Part shown: positions 50,131-61,752 of the stretch, piece after piece | Position numbering within the stretch: the stretch's first letter is position 1 | How the letters are laid out: each line of letters starts with the position of its first letter | Source: Apteryx mantelli | Taxonomy: Eukaryota; Chordata; Aves; Apterygiformes; Apterygidae | Assembly: GCF_036417845.1 (NCBI RefSeq) | Contig: NC_090020.1 | Span: 32,596,425 to 32,660,424, forward strand | DNA: 64,000 nt | Reading direction: 5' to 3' | Position numbers and translations under genes: made by a program | The notes under the pieces: generated by a model | What the model was told of the DNA's origin: nothing | Database searches by the model: none | What the model saw: only the letters and a program-made list of their open reading frames with translations

Positions 50131-52739
50131 TGTCCCAATATTCTTCACTCTTCTTTTTTGGGAAGTCATAGCAAGAATTGCTAAGACTTGCCTAAAATAC
50201 TGTTTTGAAGAAAGGATTGGTTAAAGATTAAATCATTGGTGGGGATGTGTGTCTCATTCTCTAATCAGTGCTTTATTGGGTCGTTAGTGAAATTTCAGGT
50301 AGATGCAGGAGTACTTAAAGCAATTGGAAGAAAGGATGTCATCAGACACAAATCTAGATGACGTTCAATAAGGCTTATCTGAATAGAGACAAGGAGCAAA
50401 ACCCACAGCTTCAGTTTGGGGAGGAGGAGGCTTGACCACATGGTGGAGACCTGATACATGGATTGGTTAATCTCACTATACTAAGGGCCTCAGAAGATGC
50501 CATCTTCACTTATGATTGCAGGGAGCATGGCTGTAGTTTCTGTTTTTCATGCTAAGCCAAAAAGTGATTGGTCTTAAACTTTAATTTTTGTGGTAGTTAC
50601 TTATTTCCACCACACTGATTTCTGCTGAAGAGCTGTTTCCAACCTTTGTGAGTCAAAGCCTAAAGAAATGCTGAAGTCAGGCATTTATAAAATAAACATT
50701 GCGTTCTTTTTAAAGTATTTTTTCCTTGTTTTGTTCATTTACAGTTCTCACCTTCAGCTTTGGAGAGCCAAAACATACTTCTTAGTAAAATCTAACAGCC
50801 TTTCCCAGTCAAGTAATGTTGGGAAACAGATATGGTAGAAACATGAAGGTGTAATTGTCAGGTGTAGGGCTGCAGCTGTGGTTCCTGTTCTGTAACCTTC
50901 TGCAGCCCTACTTGTTTGGAAAGAAGTGGCCAAAGACAGAGCAAAGTTGGAGGGGGAGCCTCATCCTTCTCCAGCCACCTGCAGAAGACATTTCCAGGTA
51001 AGGCTGGGTCTGTGAGGGCTTCAGGGGAAAGTTTGTGGCTGGGCTGAGATTTGGGCAAGGAAGGGAAGGTTTTACAGCCTGTTAAGGGTTATTCTTGTAC
51101 TTAATGTGGTGTGGGAAGCTTTTGATGTTTATCTGGAATTAACTTTGTGTTTTGAATTTTTTCATCTGCATTAATGTGCATTCTACCAGGGTGAGACTGG
51201 TTTAGGTGTGCTCTTCTGTGGTGCTGCAGGGGGGTCCTCTGAAGCTGTTAGGGCTATGACTTTATGGGTCTTCTAAGGAAAACAGCAGTCTCAGGAACTG
51301 TAGCGGAAATATTCTGTGTAAGTTCTGGATGTAATGATTGTGCTGGTTTCTTTTAATTATTAGTAAAATCTTTCACAATTTATATGCAAGAACATAAAAT
51401 TGTTTAAAACAAATGCTGGGCTCTTAGACACTCACTTAATCCAACTTAGTGCATGTGGGGAACGGATGCTGAAACAGGGTGCTGAGAACTCCTTACTGCT
51501 GGTCATTAGGGTGTAGCACCTTTCTGGGTTTCATGTTTGTTGTTGCTTAAAAGGCCTAAATCAAATGCAAAAAAAGGGACTTCAGAGCTGCTTAGTCGTA
51601 GATGGTTTTTCACATTTACAAAGGAGGTGTATCCCTTAAATGCTGCTGCTTCTCTTTGTAGTATATCAATTTATGCTGTTGGTAACAAGTCTCAAAAGAA
51701 TCTAAGTAATGTCACACAACGGACTCTAAACAGCTTATGTTGTTTATATAGGTGTCCCATTTTGTTAGCCACACTTATGTGCAAGCGCATACCAAAATCT
51801 TTCATGGTAATATTACAGCAGTGCCAGTATTGTGAATACAAATTCTTTTCGAAAGCCCTTTAAGCATTCCTCCTGCTCAACCATGTTTACTAGTATTGCA
51901 GGCTACTTTCCTTATTGAAGCATGAAGCACAGGCTAACAGCTGTTTTGGGGGAATAGGAAGTATATACTGAAAACCTCAGCTATGATTATGAAACCGCAT
52001 CGTCTTTTGGAGATTTATGATAATACTTAGTCCTCTCTTGCAGTTGAAAGAACCTTGTATGCGTTTATAATGAAATTACAGGGCCTTTGTGCAAAGATTA
52101 AGTGTAAGTAGTGTTGCCATTTTGCTATTAGTAATTCACTAGTGACAGAACTGGAGAGGGCCTGTGTCTCCTGATTCAGTGCTGTTATGAGGGTTAGATC
52201 ACATTTTTCTCATGCAATAGGACATTTCAGGGTCACAGGAACCTCATCAGTAATTATTATGAAGTGTTATTTCAATTGCAGTATCTGTAGATAATTCAAC
52301 AAAGTTTGGAGTCCCATTTTGTTAGGTGCTTGGTAAACCAAAAAGCAAGAAAATCTCCCTCCCCGCAAAGTTTTTTAATTTAAACTGACACACAGCTGGA
52401 GGTGGGAGAGGAAAAAGCCTGAAAGCAATAAAGCTGCTTGCCAGAGGTCATGCAACAGATTAGCAGCTGTGCGTGTACATCTGAGAGGACACCACTGTTG
52501 TCATTTGTTTTTGTTTTTTTCCAAAATGTGACTTCAACGGGGCTCAAAGATAAAAATCCAAGTTTTCTTCTGCTAAGTTTATGTTTCAGATCTAGTTTTG
52601 TCTATGTAGCCCATTCTCTTTCCTTTAACTTTTCTGCTTTTTTTTCTTTTGAGCAGTCTCCTCTTTTGCTCTCTGTGCTGGAATAATAAATCTTCCAGGT
52701 TACTAAAAGCAGGAGCAAATTGTCCATAAGGGAACTAAA

Positions 52740-53340
52740 CAGGAAACCAAACAAAATGGCAAAACACAGATAGTGCGTCACCTAATAAGTGTTGACACAT
52801 ATATATCTTGGAGTTAGGTTTTTTAAAGCACGTACTAATGAGACCAGCATTGCTGTTGCTGGGTGTGGGGAGAAGTTAACTTCCCCCTTTCCAGGACATG
52901 TGCTAACAGTGCAGTTAATAATGCTGAATCAATGAGACATCACAAACAGTCGTGCCCAGGACTGGGATTAGGCTGGCCTGGCACATTCAGCCCAGAGCAC
53001 AGCACGCAGCCCAGTGAGTAATTGAGTGGGTTTGTTATCTCCGCCATGGGGATGTCTCTTCGAAAGCAATAGAATTTTTGCCGGGTAATGTTAGCAGTAG
53101 CTGATAAGAAATGTTTAGGCCAGACTCCGTTTATCGTTGTGTGAGTACTTGGTTATCCTGGCAAGCGCCCTCTGCAAGCTGGCTCCCCAAACGCCCTTCT
53201 TCAGCAATAGTGGCCAGAACTGTAAAGCTGCTACCGGAAACTTGCTCAGCGTCTCATGAACAGGATCCTGCAAAACCATGATGCAAATCATTGCATCGAG
53301 TGAGGAAAGCCCCACAGAAGGATCTCAATAAGAAAACCTA
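52740..53340. promoter_or_regulatory. Candidate conserved regulatory block
   Basis: The base composition is more balanced than its surroundings and the block is rich in recognisable factor sites: TGCTGAATCAATGAG, GTTATCTCCGCCATGGGG (GATA plus YY1-like), CTGATAAGAAA (GATA) and ATGCAAAT followed by CATTGCAT (octamer/C-EBP-like). No coding signal accompanies it. Function is a guess. Confidence 0.25.
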
Positions 53341-56300
53341 TCTATTGTACTCTCTCGGTATTAAAACAGACCCATACAGAATTAGTTATAGACTTGGCTT
53401 GAGCCTCATATTTTTGTATTTTTTTGAAACCAGATCTGTACTTTTAGGAAGCTAGGAACAAAACCAGAAAGCATTCTTAGCCGAAATGGATGGCGTTTGT
53501 GAGGATTGTCTGTGATGACACAAGGCATGAATGGCAGGGACCTAGCCCTCAATGGCTGTGCGCTTCTCTACCTGTGGTAGCTATTTGTGTGCAGATCTTC
53601 GGTCTCTGTGTTGGTTTTGTTCCCTGCTTTGGGGCTTTGGATATCTCTGCAAGATAGATATTTTTATGTTTGCAGGATTTAATTACTTTATCACCTTTCC
53701 TTTTAAATCTCTCTCTTCTGCTCCATATGTATCAACCACCTTTTTTTCCCCATAATTAGCCCAAGCAGTTAATACAATTTAGTTAAGCTAAGAGATTTTT
53801 CTTTTTCCGCCATCTGTAATTAGCCTGAAGTATACTGCTTCCATTTTGTATATGAAGAAAGGCTTGTCTGTGTTTGTTTGCTTTTTTTTTCTGCAGGCGT
53901 ATCAGTTGCTTTTACAAAAAAGGAAAAACTTTCTCCATGCTTATGTGTTTTACAGAAAACAGACTAAAGTGCAGACCTCTGATATAAATGCTCAAAGACA
54001 CATGTGACCCAATATTTCAAACAGCCTCCCTGTTTCAGCCACTTTGCTTTTCGGGGAAGCATTTCGGTGCTAGCGCATTAGTAAGCACAGGCTTGGCAAT
54101 GAGCCCAGCTCGGGGGAGCCGCTGCGGCTGTGTGTCTACTCGCCGCAGCACTGGGTTAGCAGCGCTCCCAGCACAGCCAGTGGGAACTGTGTCAGCCCGA
54201 CCTGTTTCTGATCCCCGATACTGCGATTTAAGTCACAAGGCCCATCGTTCTCCTCTGGGGCTGGCCCCTCCGGCTAGCTTAACTTCCAGTCGAGGCAGTC
54301 AGTGAACAGCTGCTCACTTACTAGTGACTGGTGGGGTTTCTGGGTTTTCGTCTGTTGTTGAATAACAGCCGGTTCAGGTCGCTCATTTTTATTTTACTTC
54401 TGAAATAGGTGCAAAGATGGGCTTAAATTGGAGATAAGAATTAGGTTTGGCAACAAGTAGGAAAGCAGTGCTTTTTCATTAAAAAAAGAAGTCACATTTG
54501 TCATATACAATGCACAATATAACAAGTACATGTTTTTTCCACATCTTTCTCCAAAAGTCAGGAGGAATCAAGCTGGAGTTGGTTTCTATATAAATTCAAA
54601 CTGAGAAACAATTACTAATATAAGGGCATGCATGCAAACCAATATTTAAATGTACGTCTGTTCCTTCATGTACCTGATATTTTTGGGTATTAAGTTTTAT
54701 TTTTGTCGTGGTGGTACCTGCCGGAGGTGTAATATAAAGCATCAACTTCCTCAATAAATGGAAGTAGAGTCAGAGCATCTTCCTCCTGACAAGGGGTCGG
54801 CACTGGTGAGTGCTGGATTTTTCCAACCTCCTGGCAGTTTTGGAGGCCATCGTAGGTGTGTCCCTATTCCCACCGCTCTCCAGTGACTAAATATGGACTC
54901 TGTGACTCTTTAAGAAAAGTGCTGTGTCTCCTTTTCTCAGCTACCCAGCTGCCCTCAGACGTCCTGCAGCAGTTTGGTGACAGGAAACTGTGGCCCAGCA
55001 GCTTGAGGGCTTCCTCTGCAGTGACGCTGGACCACAGGCGCCCTGGCTGGTGTCGGGTACCTCTGAGCAAATGCTCTGAGCGGGCATCACACCAGGAGGG
55101 GAAACTTCCAGTTCCAACCTTATGGTTTAAGGAGGATTTTCTCGCCAGATCAGGCCATTCACAGTGACATTTCTCTCCCGGAGTGATGCCCTCCTGCCAG
55201 CTGAGGACACTCTGGAGTGGGATGTGCTTCAAAACAGTTTCACGGTTTCTTTTCAATCGCTCAGTTCCCCTTTTATGTGCCTGGGATATGTAAAATGAAA
55301 CCACCTGTTATTTTCCCTTTTTTGAGAGAGAGGGCTTTCCCCCAGCTGAAATATCGGTGCCCCCCCCACACCCATCAGTGGGGACTGTCCTCATGGCAGC
55401 CAGCTGAGCCCAGGAGCAAGAGGATGTGGGGCTGCACTGTAGCTGGGCTCCCCCAGCCTGCAGCCCACCACCTGTGCAGTTGCCTTTTCTATCAAACCAC
55501 GATACTGCCAATTCCCTCTCTCTCCTCGGAATAAACCAGCTGCAGGGTGGCTCCAATGCTCTCAAGGTAACAGAGAACATGTAACGGCCTGGAAAAACAG
55601 CAGCAGAGCAGTAGGTCAAAGTGGGACGCTGGTGAAGGAAAACCACAGTTCACAGCAAAGAAAGTCACTGCTTTCTCTGTCTGCGCTTGGGGTTTGCATG
55701 GGTTGTTTACTGAACGGAGAATAACCCCGGCTCAGACAAAATCTTGATCTCTCTTTAGATACCAGTCACACAGCAGCCCACAAACTGTGGGCTTTATCAT
55801 TTAACCATCAACATATACCAAAACTACAGTTGTTTGTAAGGCTGGTTACCCAGCACTAGATTCTCCTCTAAAAGGTGGTACAAGCACAGGGGAAAAAAAA
55901 TTGGAGAAAGGCTAGCAGCTGGGATTATAGGCAAATTTTGCTACGAAATCATACTTATATCAAGGCAACTCCCATGTCCTTACCCTGATACTAAGGTACT
56001 GCAGCTGTGCAGTATGCGGATACTGGTTTAACTGTCAGCGCGAGAGCCAGGAATGTGGTCAGTAGGCTGTGTCACACCCGCTGCAATACAGCCTGTATTC
56101 AGCACATCTCTAAACAGGTGGTTGTCAGAAGCCCTGCAGTTACACTGGGAAGTGCCGCTTTGTGCTTGCTCCGCTCTTGCTCTGTCCTTAAGCATTGCTC
56201 TCGGACCACTGGAAACGAGAGGGGATTACGTGTGCTCTTTTTCCTGATGCAGTACAGGTGTTACTGCATTTCTAGACTACCCTCAAGTTCTGCTTGGTTT

Positions 56301-57243
56301 TAAGTTTTTTGTTTTAAATAATGCAGTAGAGTTATTCAGTAAATTGCAGAAGTCAACATTTGTGTTCTCATATATTTTTGTATGAGCCTATATATATTTT
56401 TTTTGTATGTGTATTTTTGCTGAAAAAGAAAGCTACTTTGCTAGCTTTCACAGAGTGCACAATTACATTCTCCAGCATAAGGCTGCCTTGGCTGTTACCT
56501 AAATGCTCTCAGTCTTTTCTGGTTTCTGTTTGGTCTCCCGGAGTTTAGTGTTGTTTGTGTTCTGCTGTTGATAGCCAAGATTCAGGAAGCACATGACAAA
56601 GAACAGAATAAACAAGTACAGGGTGTACTTGCTGATCCTAGCCTCCTGTCACTGCCACAGCCTTAGAGAGTGTCAGATAGAGACCTGTGGAAAAAGCAGT
56701 TTGATACCTGAAGCAGTACTGAAATCACATCCTGACCCATGGGATAACAATGACTAAGAGTAAATACCTTCTCTGTGTAGTTCTCTGTCTGCCTTTATTC
56801 AGCCTGCTACTTCTTTATGAATAATAGAACATGGTTATAAGTTTTAAAAACAACTGTTGGAGGGTTTTTTTTCCCCCAGGGGTATCTTTAACTCTTACCT
56901 ATCTCCTAATCTAGTTCACGATGCGTTCTTAATAAAATCATGTGCAAGCACAGTCGGAGGCATGGAGCAGGGGCAAAAATGAGAAGCTGGGGCAGGAGCT
57001 GCTTAAGACAAGACTGTCACCAAAAGAAATGTCCATGTAATGAGGCCTGCAAGAGACAGGAGGGCTATAAAGGGATCAGCTGTAATTCCAGTTGAAATGA
57101 CAGTATTCTTTATACTTAAAGTGACCTGAACCTCAATTTTCACACTCTTAACATAGTCACACATTTCTCTTAATAATTTTTTTTTCTCATTGCTTAATAA
57201 ATGCAGGCTTATTTCAGAGCTGATTCTACTGTGATGAATATGC

Positions 57244-57269
57244 TAGAGTTAGCTAAGAAGCTAACTCTA
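57244..57269. repeat. 11-bp perfect inverted repeat, 4-base loop
   Basis: TAGAGTTAGCT and AGCTAACTCTA flank the loop AAGA. It lies about 150 bp past the predicted FBP2 transcript end on the minus strand. Confidence 0.95.
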
Positions 57270-57414
57270 ATATATATAAAAGGGAGAATTTAAATCTGAA
57301 ACGAGTACCTTTCAAAGTAAAGGAAATTGAAGGTGTAGCAACTGCTTTGTGGCAGTAGCTCATCTTCAGCTCCAGGGGACTATGGATAAATGGGGGATAC
57401 AAATGATCTGAGTG

Positions 57415-58040
57415 TCACATTCAGAGCAAGGTTTTATTGTAATTTGTGCCATTGAAGGTTACCTGTCTGTGAATCAGGCGTTTTCCCATTCACGTGAGAA
57501 TCAAAATTGCACAGCGAGGTTGCTGCATTTTCATCTTTATTAGTTACCCAAGACAAATATAATTTGAAACTTAAAAACTCTGTTTCAGACAGTGCAGGAC
57601 TTCTTATCTTGTCAGCCCTGAGAAGAGTGATAGCACTTGCAATAAAACCTCTGGCAGCAAATCCAGATAATGGCATTATGAATGTTGGCATGAAAATTTT
57701 TGGACTCAGACAAATCCAGCAACTGCAACATCAGACGTCTGGCTTTAGATCAACTGGGGGGACTGACACAATCCACTCATTTTGTTAATGTCATAAAGTA
57801 AGTAGCTACTACCGCTGTTTCTATATTTACTTTGCAGAAACCACTATTAAAGAATTTTTACACTTGTTTGCAAGGAGAAATGAAACTCTTTTTTTTCCAC
57901 CAGCCATTCTCACTATTTCTCATGTTCTCATTAAAAGGGATTTTCACGGAGAGAAGGATGTTGAAATGCTAGCATCCACCACCCTGAGCTGCACTGTTTT
58001 CCCTGTAGACAGATGAGCAAGGTCTGGTGTGGAAATGCCT
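57415..58040 (-). other. FBP2: FBP2 3' untranslated region (extent inferred)
   Basis: Minus-strand sequence after the TAA at 58041-58043 runs about 0.6 kb to a poly(A) signal. No other gene is seen in it. A plus-strand frame of 93 codons inside it is not convincing. Confidence 0.45.
57433..57438 (-). terminator. FBP2: Probable FBP2 poly(A) signal
   Basis: Reading the minus strand, AATAAAACC lies about 600 bases after the FBP2 stop codon. Another AATAAA at 57536-57541 is also possible. The choice cannot be settled from the sequence. Confidence 0.45.
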
Positions 58041-58235
58041 TTAGCTGCTCTTTTGGTGTTTCTGTACACAAGCAAGGTATTCCTGCACGTCGTCCGGAGA
58101 ACCGAGAATAAGAGGGACCCTTTGGTGAAGAGCCTCGGGTTTCACATCCAGCACGGCCTCGGTCCCTGTAGTGGCCATGCCACCTGCCTGCTCGACAATG
58201 AAGGCCATGGGGTTGCACTCATAGAGGAGTCGGAG
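58041..58235 (-). CDS. FBP2: FBP2 terminal coding exon
   Basis: After the acceptor TTTTCTTCTAG it reads [59 protein letters not shown] and HQKSS, then TAA. The plus-strand frames over the same bases are shadows. Confidence 0.93.
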   Translation of the reverse strand, partial: LRLLYECNPMAFIVEQAGGMATTGTEAVLDVKPEALHQRVPLILGSPDDVQEYLACVQKHQKSS

Positions 58236-61200
58236 CTAGAAGAAAAGAGGAAACGGGTGATTGCATTTGGGGAAGTAACACCAAACAACTTACTAGAACG
58301 TAACCTCACTTTTGTGATTTTTGGCAAATTTCATGTCGAGCATCTACCCGTTTTTCCTTCCTCTCCTCCTCCCGCCTCCCTTCACACCTTCTGTTCTGAG
58401 AAATAGCGCACTGACCCCACGTCCTCGCACCAGCACCCCAGTTTGCAAGCTGATGCATTGGTGTGCAGCATCCCTGAAACTGTATTTTGTCAAAAAGGTA
58501 GCTGCTGGGGCCGCAGTCATCAGTGATATGGTTAAGCCAGGAACAGTAACAATACTGGGGAACAAAAGCCAAAGTCTCTTCTTGTGTACAGGCTTTATTT
58601 GTTATCTCAAAGCTTGGGGTAATTGTGTTGTGTTTGGTCAGGATATTTTGGAGTTTGAAATCCAATGCTCCCAGTCTCGAATTTCAGGTTGCAATTGCAG
58701 CTCTTCAGAAATGTGAATAGGTACTTGTGGCCTGCATTCATGCAGACAGCAACTCTGTTTTAAAAAATAACTTCAGTAATTATTGAAAGCAAATTTTCAC
58801 TTTGAGTATGAAGGCAGTTGGACCCTGATATCTGTTCACATCATTAAAAACATTAGCTTCTGTTATGCCTGTGCTCCAGTTGAATGCAAACTTATTTAGG
58901 ACATATGCCAAAAGCTTCCAAGTTTGAAAGGGTGCAGAGGGTAACTGGTTGTTTTTTAACAGACATTATTTCTGTAGATTTAGCTGAATGTTTCACTTGC
59001 GTTTTATGAGGTGCTGATGTACAGCAATGGTAGTACAAATCATGGAGAGGCTTTTCATTTGTGCAAAAGCCAGAAAGTTTTCTGGGGGAACAGGAAGCAT
59101 GACAGAACAACCATATACAGGGACAAGCAGATGGACCACACAGAGGGCTTTACTACCTGTCATTCCTCTGTCACCCTGTTTGTAATAAAACTGTGATATA
59201 TCACAAACTTAAGCAGCACAGACTGCCTTCATTCTGGTCCTTGAAGCATGCGGAAATGCTATTTCTGGTAGAGGAGTCCATGTGACAGACAATGTGGAAC
59301 CGACAGCTTTGCTGACTCTCCTTAGAGCATGGCCAACTTCTGAACAGCCACGAGCCAGAAAGCCATGGTGGTATCACTGGGAGCCACGTGCTGAGTTTCT
59401 TGTCACTTCACTGTGACTACGTGGCTTAAGGAAAGCATGGTTTTCCTGCCAGTAGCAATGAAATCTCACTTAGGACTGGAACCTCCTGCCTTTCAGTGGG
59501 CTTAACATTTCTGACGTAGCAGAGAACTGTTCATAAAAATATTACTTAGCATTTACAGTTTGAAGAGAGCATCTATAGGTTGGCTGGTTCTGCATTGCTT
59601 ATTTCTGTGTAGTGAAGCAAAAAGATTGACTCATCATTTTACGTTCACTTTCTTTAATTTATGGGAAGCAATCTATAGGCTAGGGACTGCATGCATATTG
59701 TTTACATTTGCTCTGAAACTTCTGGATCAAATCCAGTCCCATTTGCTTCCTCTCAGTTCCTATCTAAGTGCACAGACTGTCTTTCAGGGGAATGATCAGG
59801 GTGCCAGCCACAAAGCATTATCTTTCCAAAAAGAAGTTTGTGTGAAATGATATCAATACAGCACTCCTATATGCTGCAGACAACGCAAGATGGGAACTGG
59901 GTTGTTGATCCTTTGCTTCAGAAATCCATTAACCACTCCATATGTTTTCCTGTAAACAGTAGAAAATCCCTGTTTCTGCTTTTGAATCAGTCTCAAAACA
60001 CAGCATGGTCCTCTTTGCTCCAGACAGAATTTTTTGTGGGTTCCTCGAAAAAGCAGTGTATCCACTTAGCTCTTTTGAGAGGTTAAGTACATTATCTTCA
60101 CTTGCACCTGGACTCTGAGAAGGAAGGAGAGGTTTTATTTGTAATGATGGTAGAGTTCTGCTTCTTTCATTTATCTCTCCTATGGCAGTGCAATGCACAT
60201 CTAATAGCCAATATAAGCTAATGCATGTGGAAATCTTGATTGCTATAAAAATATTTGTACTTTGTACATTTGTTCTTTTCTCCTGTTTCTCATCTGTTGC
60301 TCTTGACAATGATTAAATATAGATTTCCAAACAAAGAGAGTTTAGCCTGAAGAGGGCAGTCAGCAAGTCCACTTCTGTCACACGCAGTAAATTCCTGCTG
60401 TCTCTTGTTCTGATACAGATGCCCACTATTTTCTGATACAGATACCCACCATTTAAATTTTTTTTTTTTTTACTTTTTTTTGCTGGGATGATATATCAAA
60501 TATTTAAACCAAATTTGTCTGTACAAACATATAGACAACACTTTTGGGGTATTCTGAACACAGTTCTTCTCCTGTTCTCCTTATTCCTGCATCTCGTGGA
60601 TCTGCTGTTCTTCAAATGATAAATACGTGCTCACCTGGATGAACCAATACTCCTCTCCTCCTAAAGAACTGTGCAAATCAGTATGTTCTGATACAACCAC
60701 AGGAGATGGGGCAAGTAGATTTATGAGGGCAAACTCCTGCATATACCAGCCAAGGATATAAAAACATTTAAATAGGAGTTTTCAGGTATGGTATTGACCA
60801 GAAGAAGGTGTTGGAGTCAGCACAGCTTGACCAATCTGTAACACACTGAACCAGTTGCTTCCGAAGTATGATCTGCGGGTTACTGGTGGTCCACCAGTAT
60901 AATCAGATCTCTTTTAAAACATTTTCATTTAGAAGTTTGATAACAAGAGTGCCTGATGTCCCAGGAGAAAAACTGAGGTTGACTGTCATCCATGGCCCAG
61001 CATGTTCAGGGAGTCGCTGTTTGGCATTGCGCTTCATTAAGTCGTACGGTATTTTGTACAGGTCTCCACATGGGAAAGCATAACCAGCTTCCCAGAACAC
61101 CAGTCTCAGCATGCATAAAACTCCACTGACAGAGATCTTTAGCCCAGTTAGCAGAAGCCTGTGTTTTCAGGGCTGGTGACAATAAGCTCAGTGTTCATTA

Positions 61201-61752
61201 GAAATGGAAGGTAGGCAGACTCAGTTGTCCAAACACTGGACAAGACCCTGTCTGGGGTTTCGAGCATCCCACCTGGACTCCAGCTGCCAGTCCAAAGGGC
61301 ACAGGTCTCCCTCAGTTCAGTGTTATATCTGCTAGCTGTGTGTAGGTGTCTCAAATGGCTTCTGTGGCATGAAAAAGTTTCTATTTAGATAAATATATCA
61401 AGACCTTGGTTTCAGTGAATTACATTTGATCGATTTGTAAAATAAAAACACATAAGATTTCTTGCCTTCAGAGGTATTGTAAATTGGACTGCTGACCATC
61501 ATATCCATGAAAAATTTTCTCCAGGAATGGAAAATTCTCTGTCTAGATATTTGAACTTTTCCTTTATATTTCCTGGAAAAACATAGGCATTAGGTCAACT
61601 AAGTTCACTATGGAAGAAGTCAAATGATTTACCTTTCCTTTAGGACTCTTCTGATTTGCTGGGTACATGAAGATCCCACCATACATCAATGTACGGTGAA
61701 CATCAGCTACCATGGAGCCCACGTACCTGGCACCATATGGGGAACTGCCATC
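58041..61752 (-). CDS. FBP2: Fructose-1,6-bisphosphatase, last two coding exons (muscle-type)
   Basis: Minus-strand join 61752-61633 and 58235-58041, 104 codons plus TAA, equals the C-terminal third of FBPase, the cytosolic enzyme that hydrolyses fructose-1,6-bisphosphate to fructose-6-phosphate in gluconeogenesis and glycogen synthesis from lactate. Joined, the two exons contain the FBPase signature: GK at the end of the first, [11 protein letters not shown] at the start of the second. By family alignment the substrate-site residues equivalent to human liver Arg243, Tyr244, Tyr264, Lys274 and Glu280 are all present (GARY, MYPANQ, GK, LLYE). The tail [16 protein letters not shown] and [11 protein letters not shown] resembles the muscle isozyme more than the liver one. 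Earlier exons lie to the right of the window. FBP1 is the alternative. Confidence 0.9.
58236..61632 (-). other. FBP2: FBP2 last intron
   Basis: A 3.4 kb intron on the minus strand. It holds a 23-bp tandem pair with two mismatches (60408-60453) and a T14 run (60458-60471). Frames on both strands are short and I recognise none of them. Confidence 0.75.
60408..60453. repeat. 23-bp tandem duplication
   Basis: TTCTGATACAGATGCCCACT plus ATT is followed at once by TTCTGATACAGATACCCACC plus ATT: two copies differing at two positions, next to a T14 run. Confidence 0.95.
61633..61752 (-). CDS. FBP2: FBP2 penultimate coding exon
   Basis: Forty whole codons, from [20 protein letters not shown] through [14 protein letters not shown] to KSPKGK. 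On the minus strand the acceptor is ATGTTTTTCAG and the donor AAAG|GTAAAT. The open frame continues into both introns, but the family alignment fixes the exon at these splice sites. Confidence 0.93.

Larger units (their letters stand above)
47131..57414. other. Intergenic between convergent CTSL and FBP2
   Basis: No gene is supported in these 10 kb. It contains a 9-bp hairpin at 47607-47635, a homeodomain-site-rich block at 49880-50130, a motif-dense block at 52740-53340, a G/C-richer area at about 54050-55530 with no coding pattern, and an 11-bp hairpin at 57244-57269. Reading frames are short and unrecognisable. Confidence 0.6.

Noticed and set aside
58029-58406. A 125-codon plus-strand frame
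   Set aside because: It is the antisense shadow of the FBP2 terminal exon.
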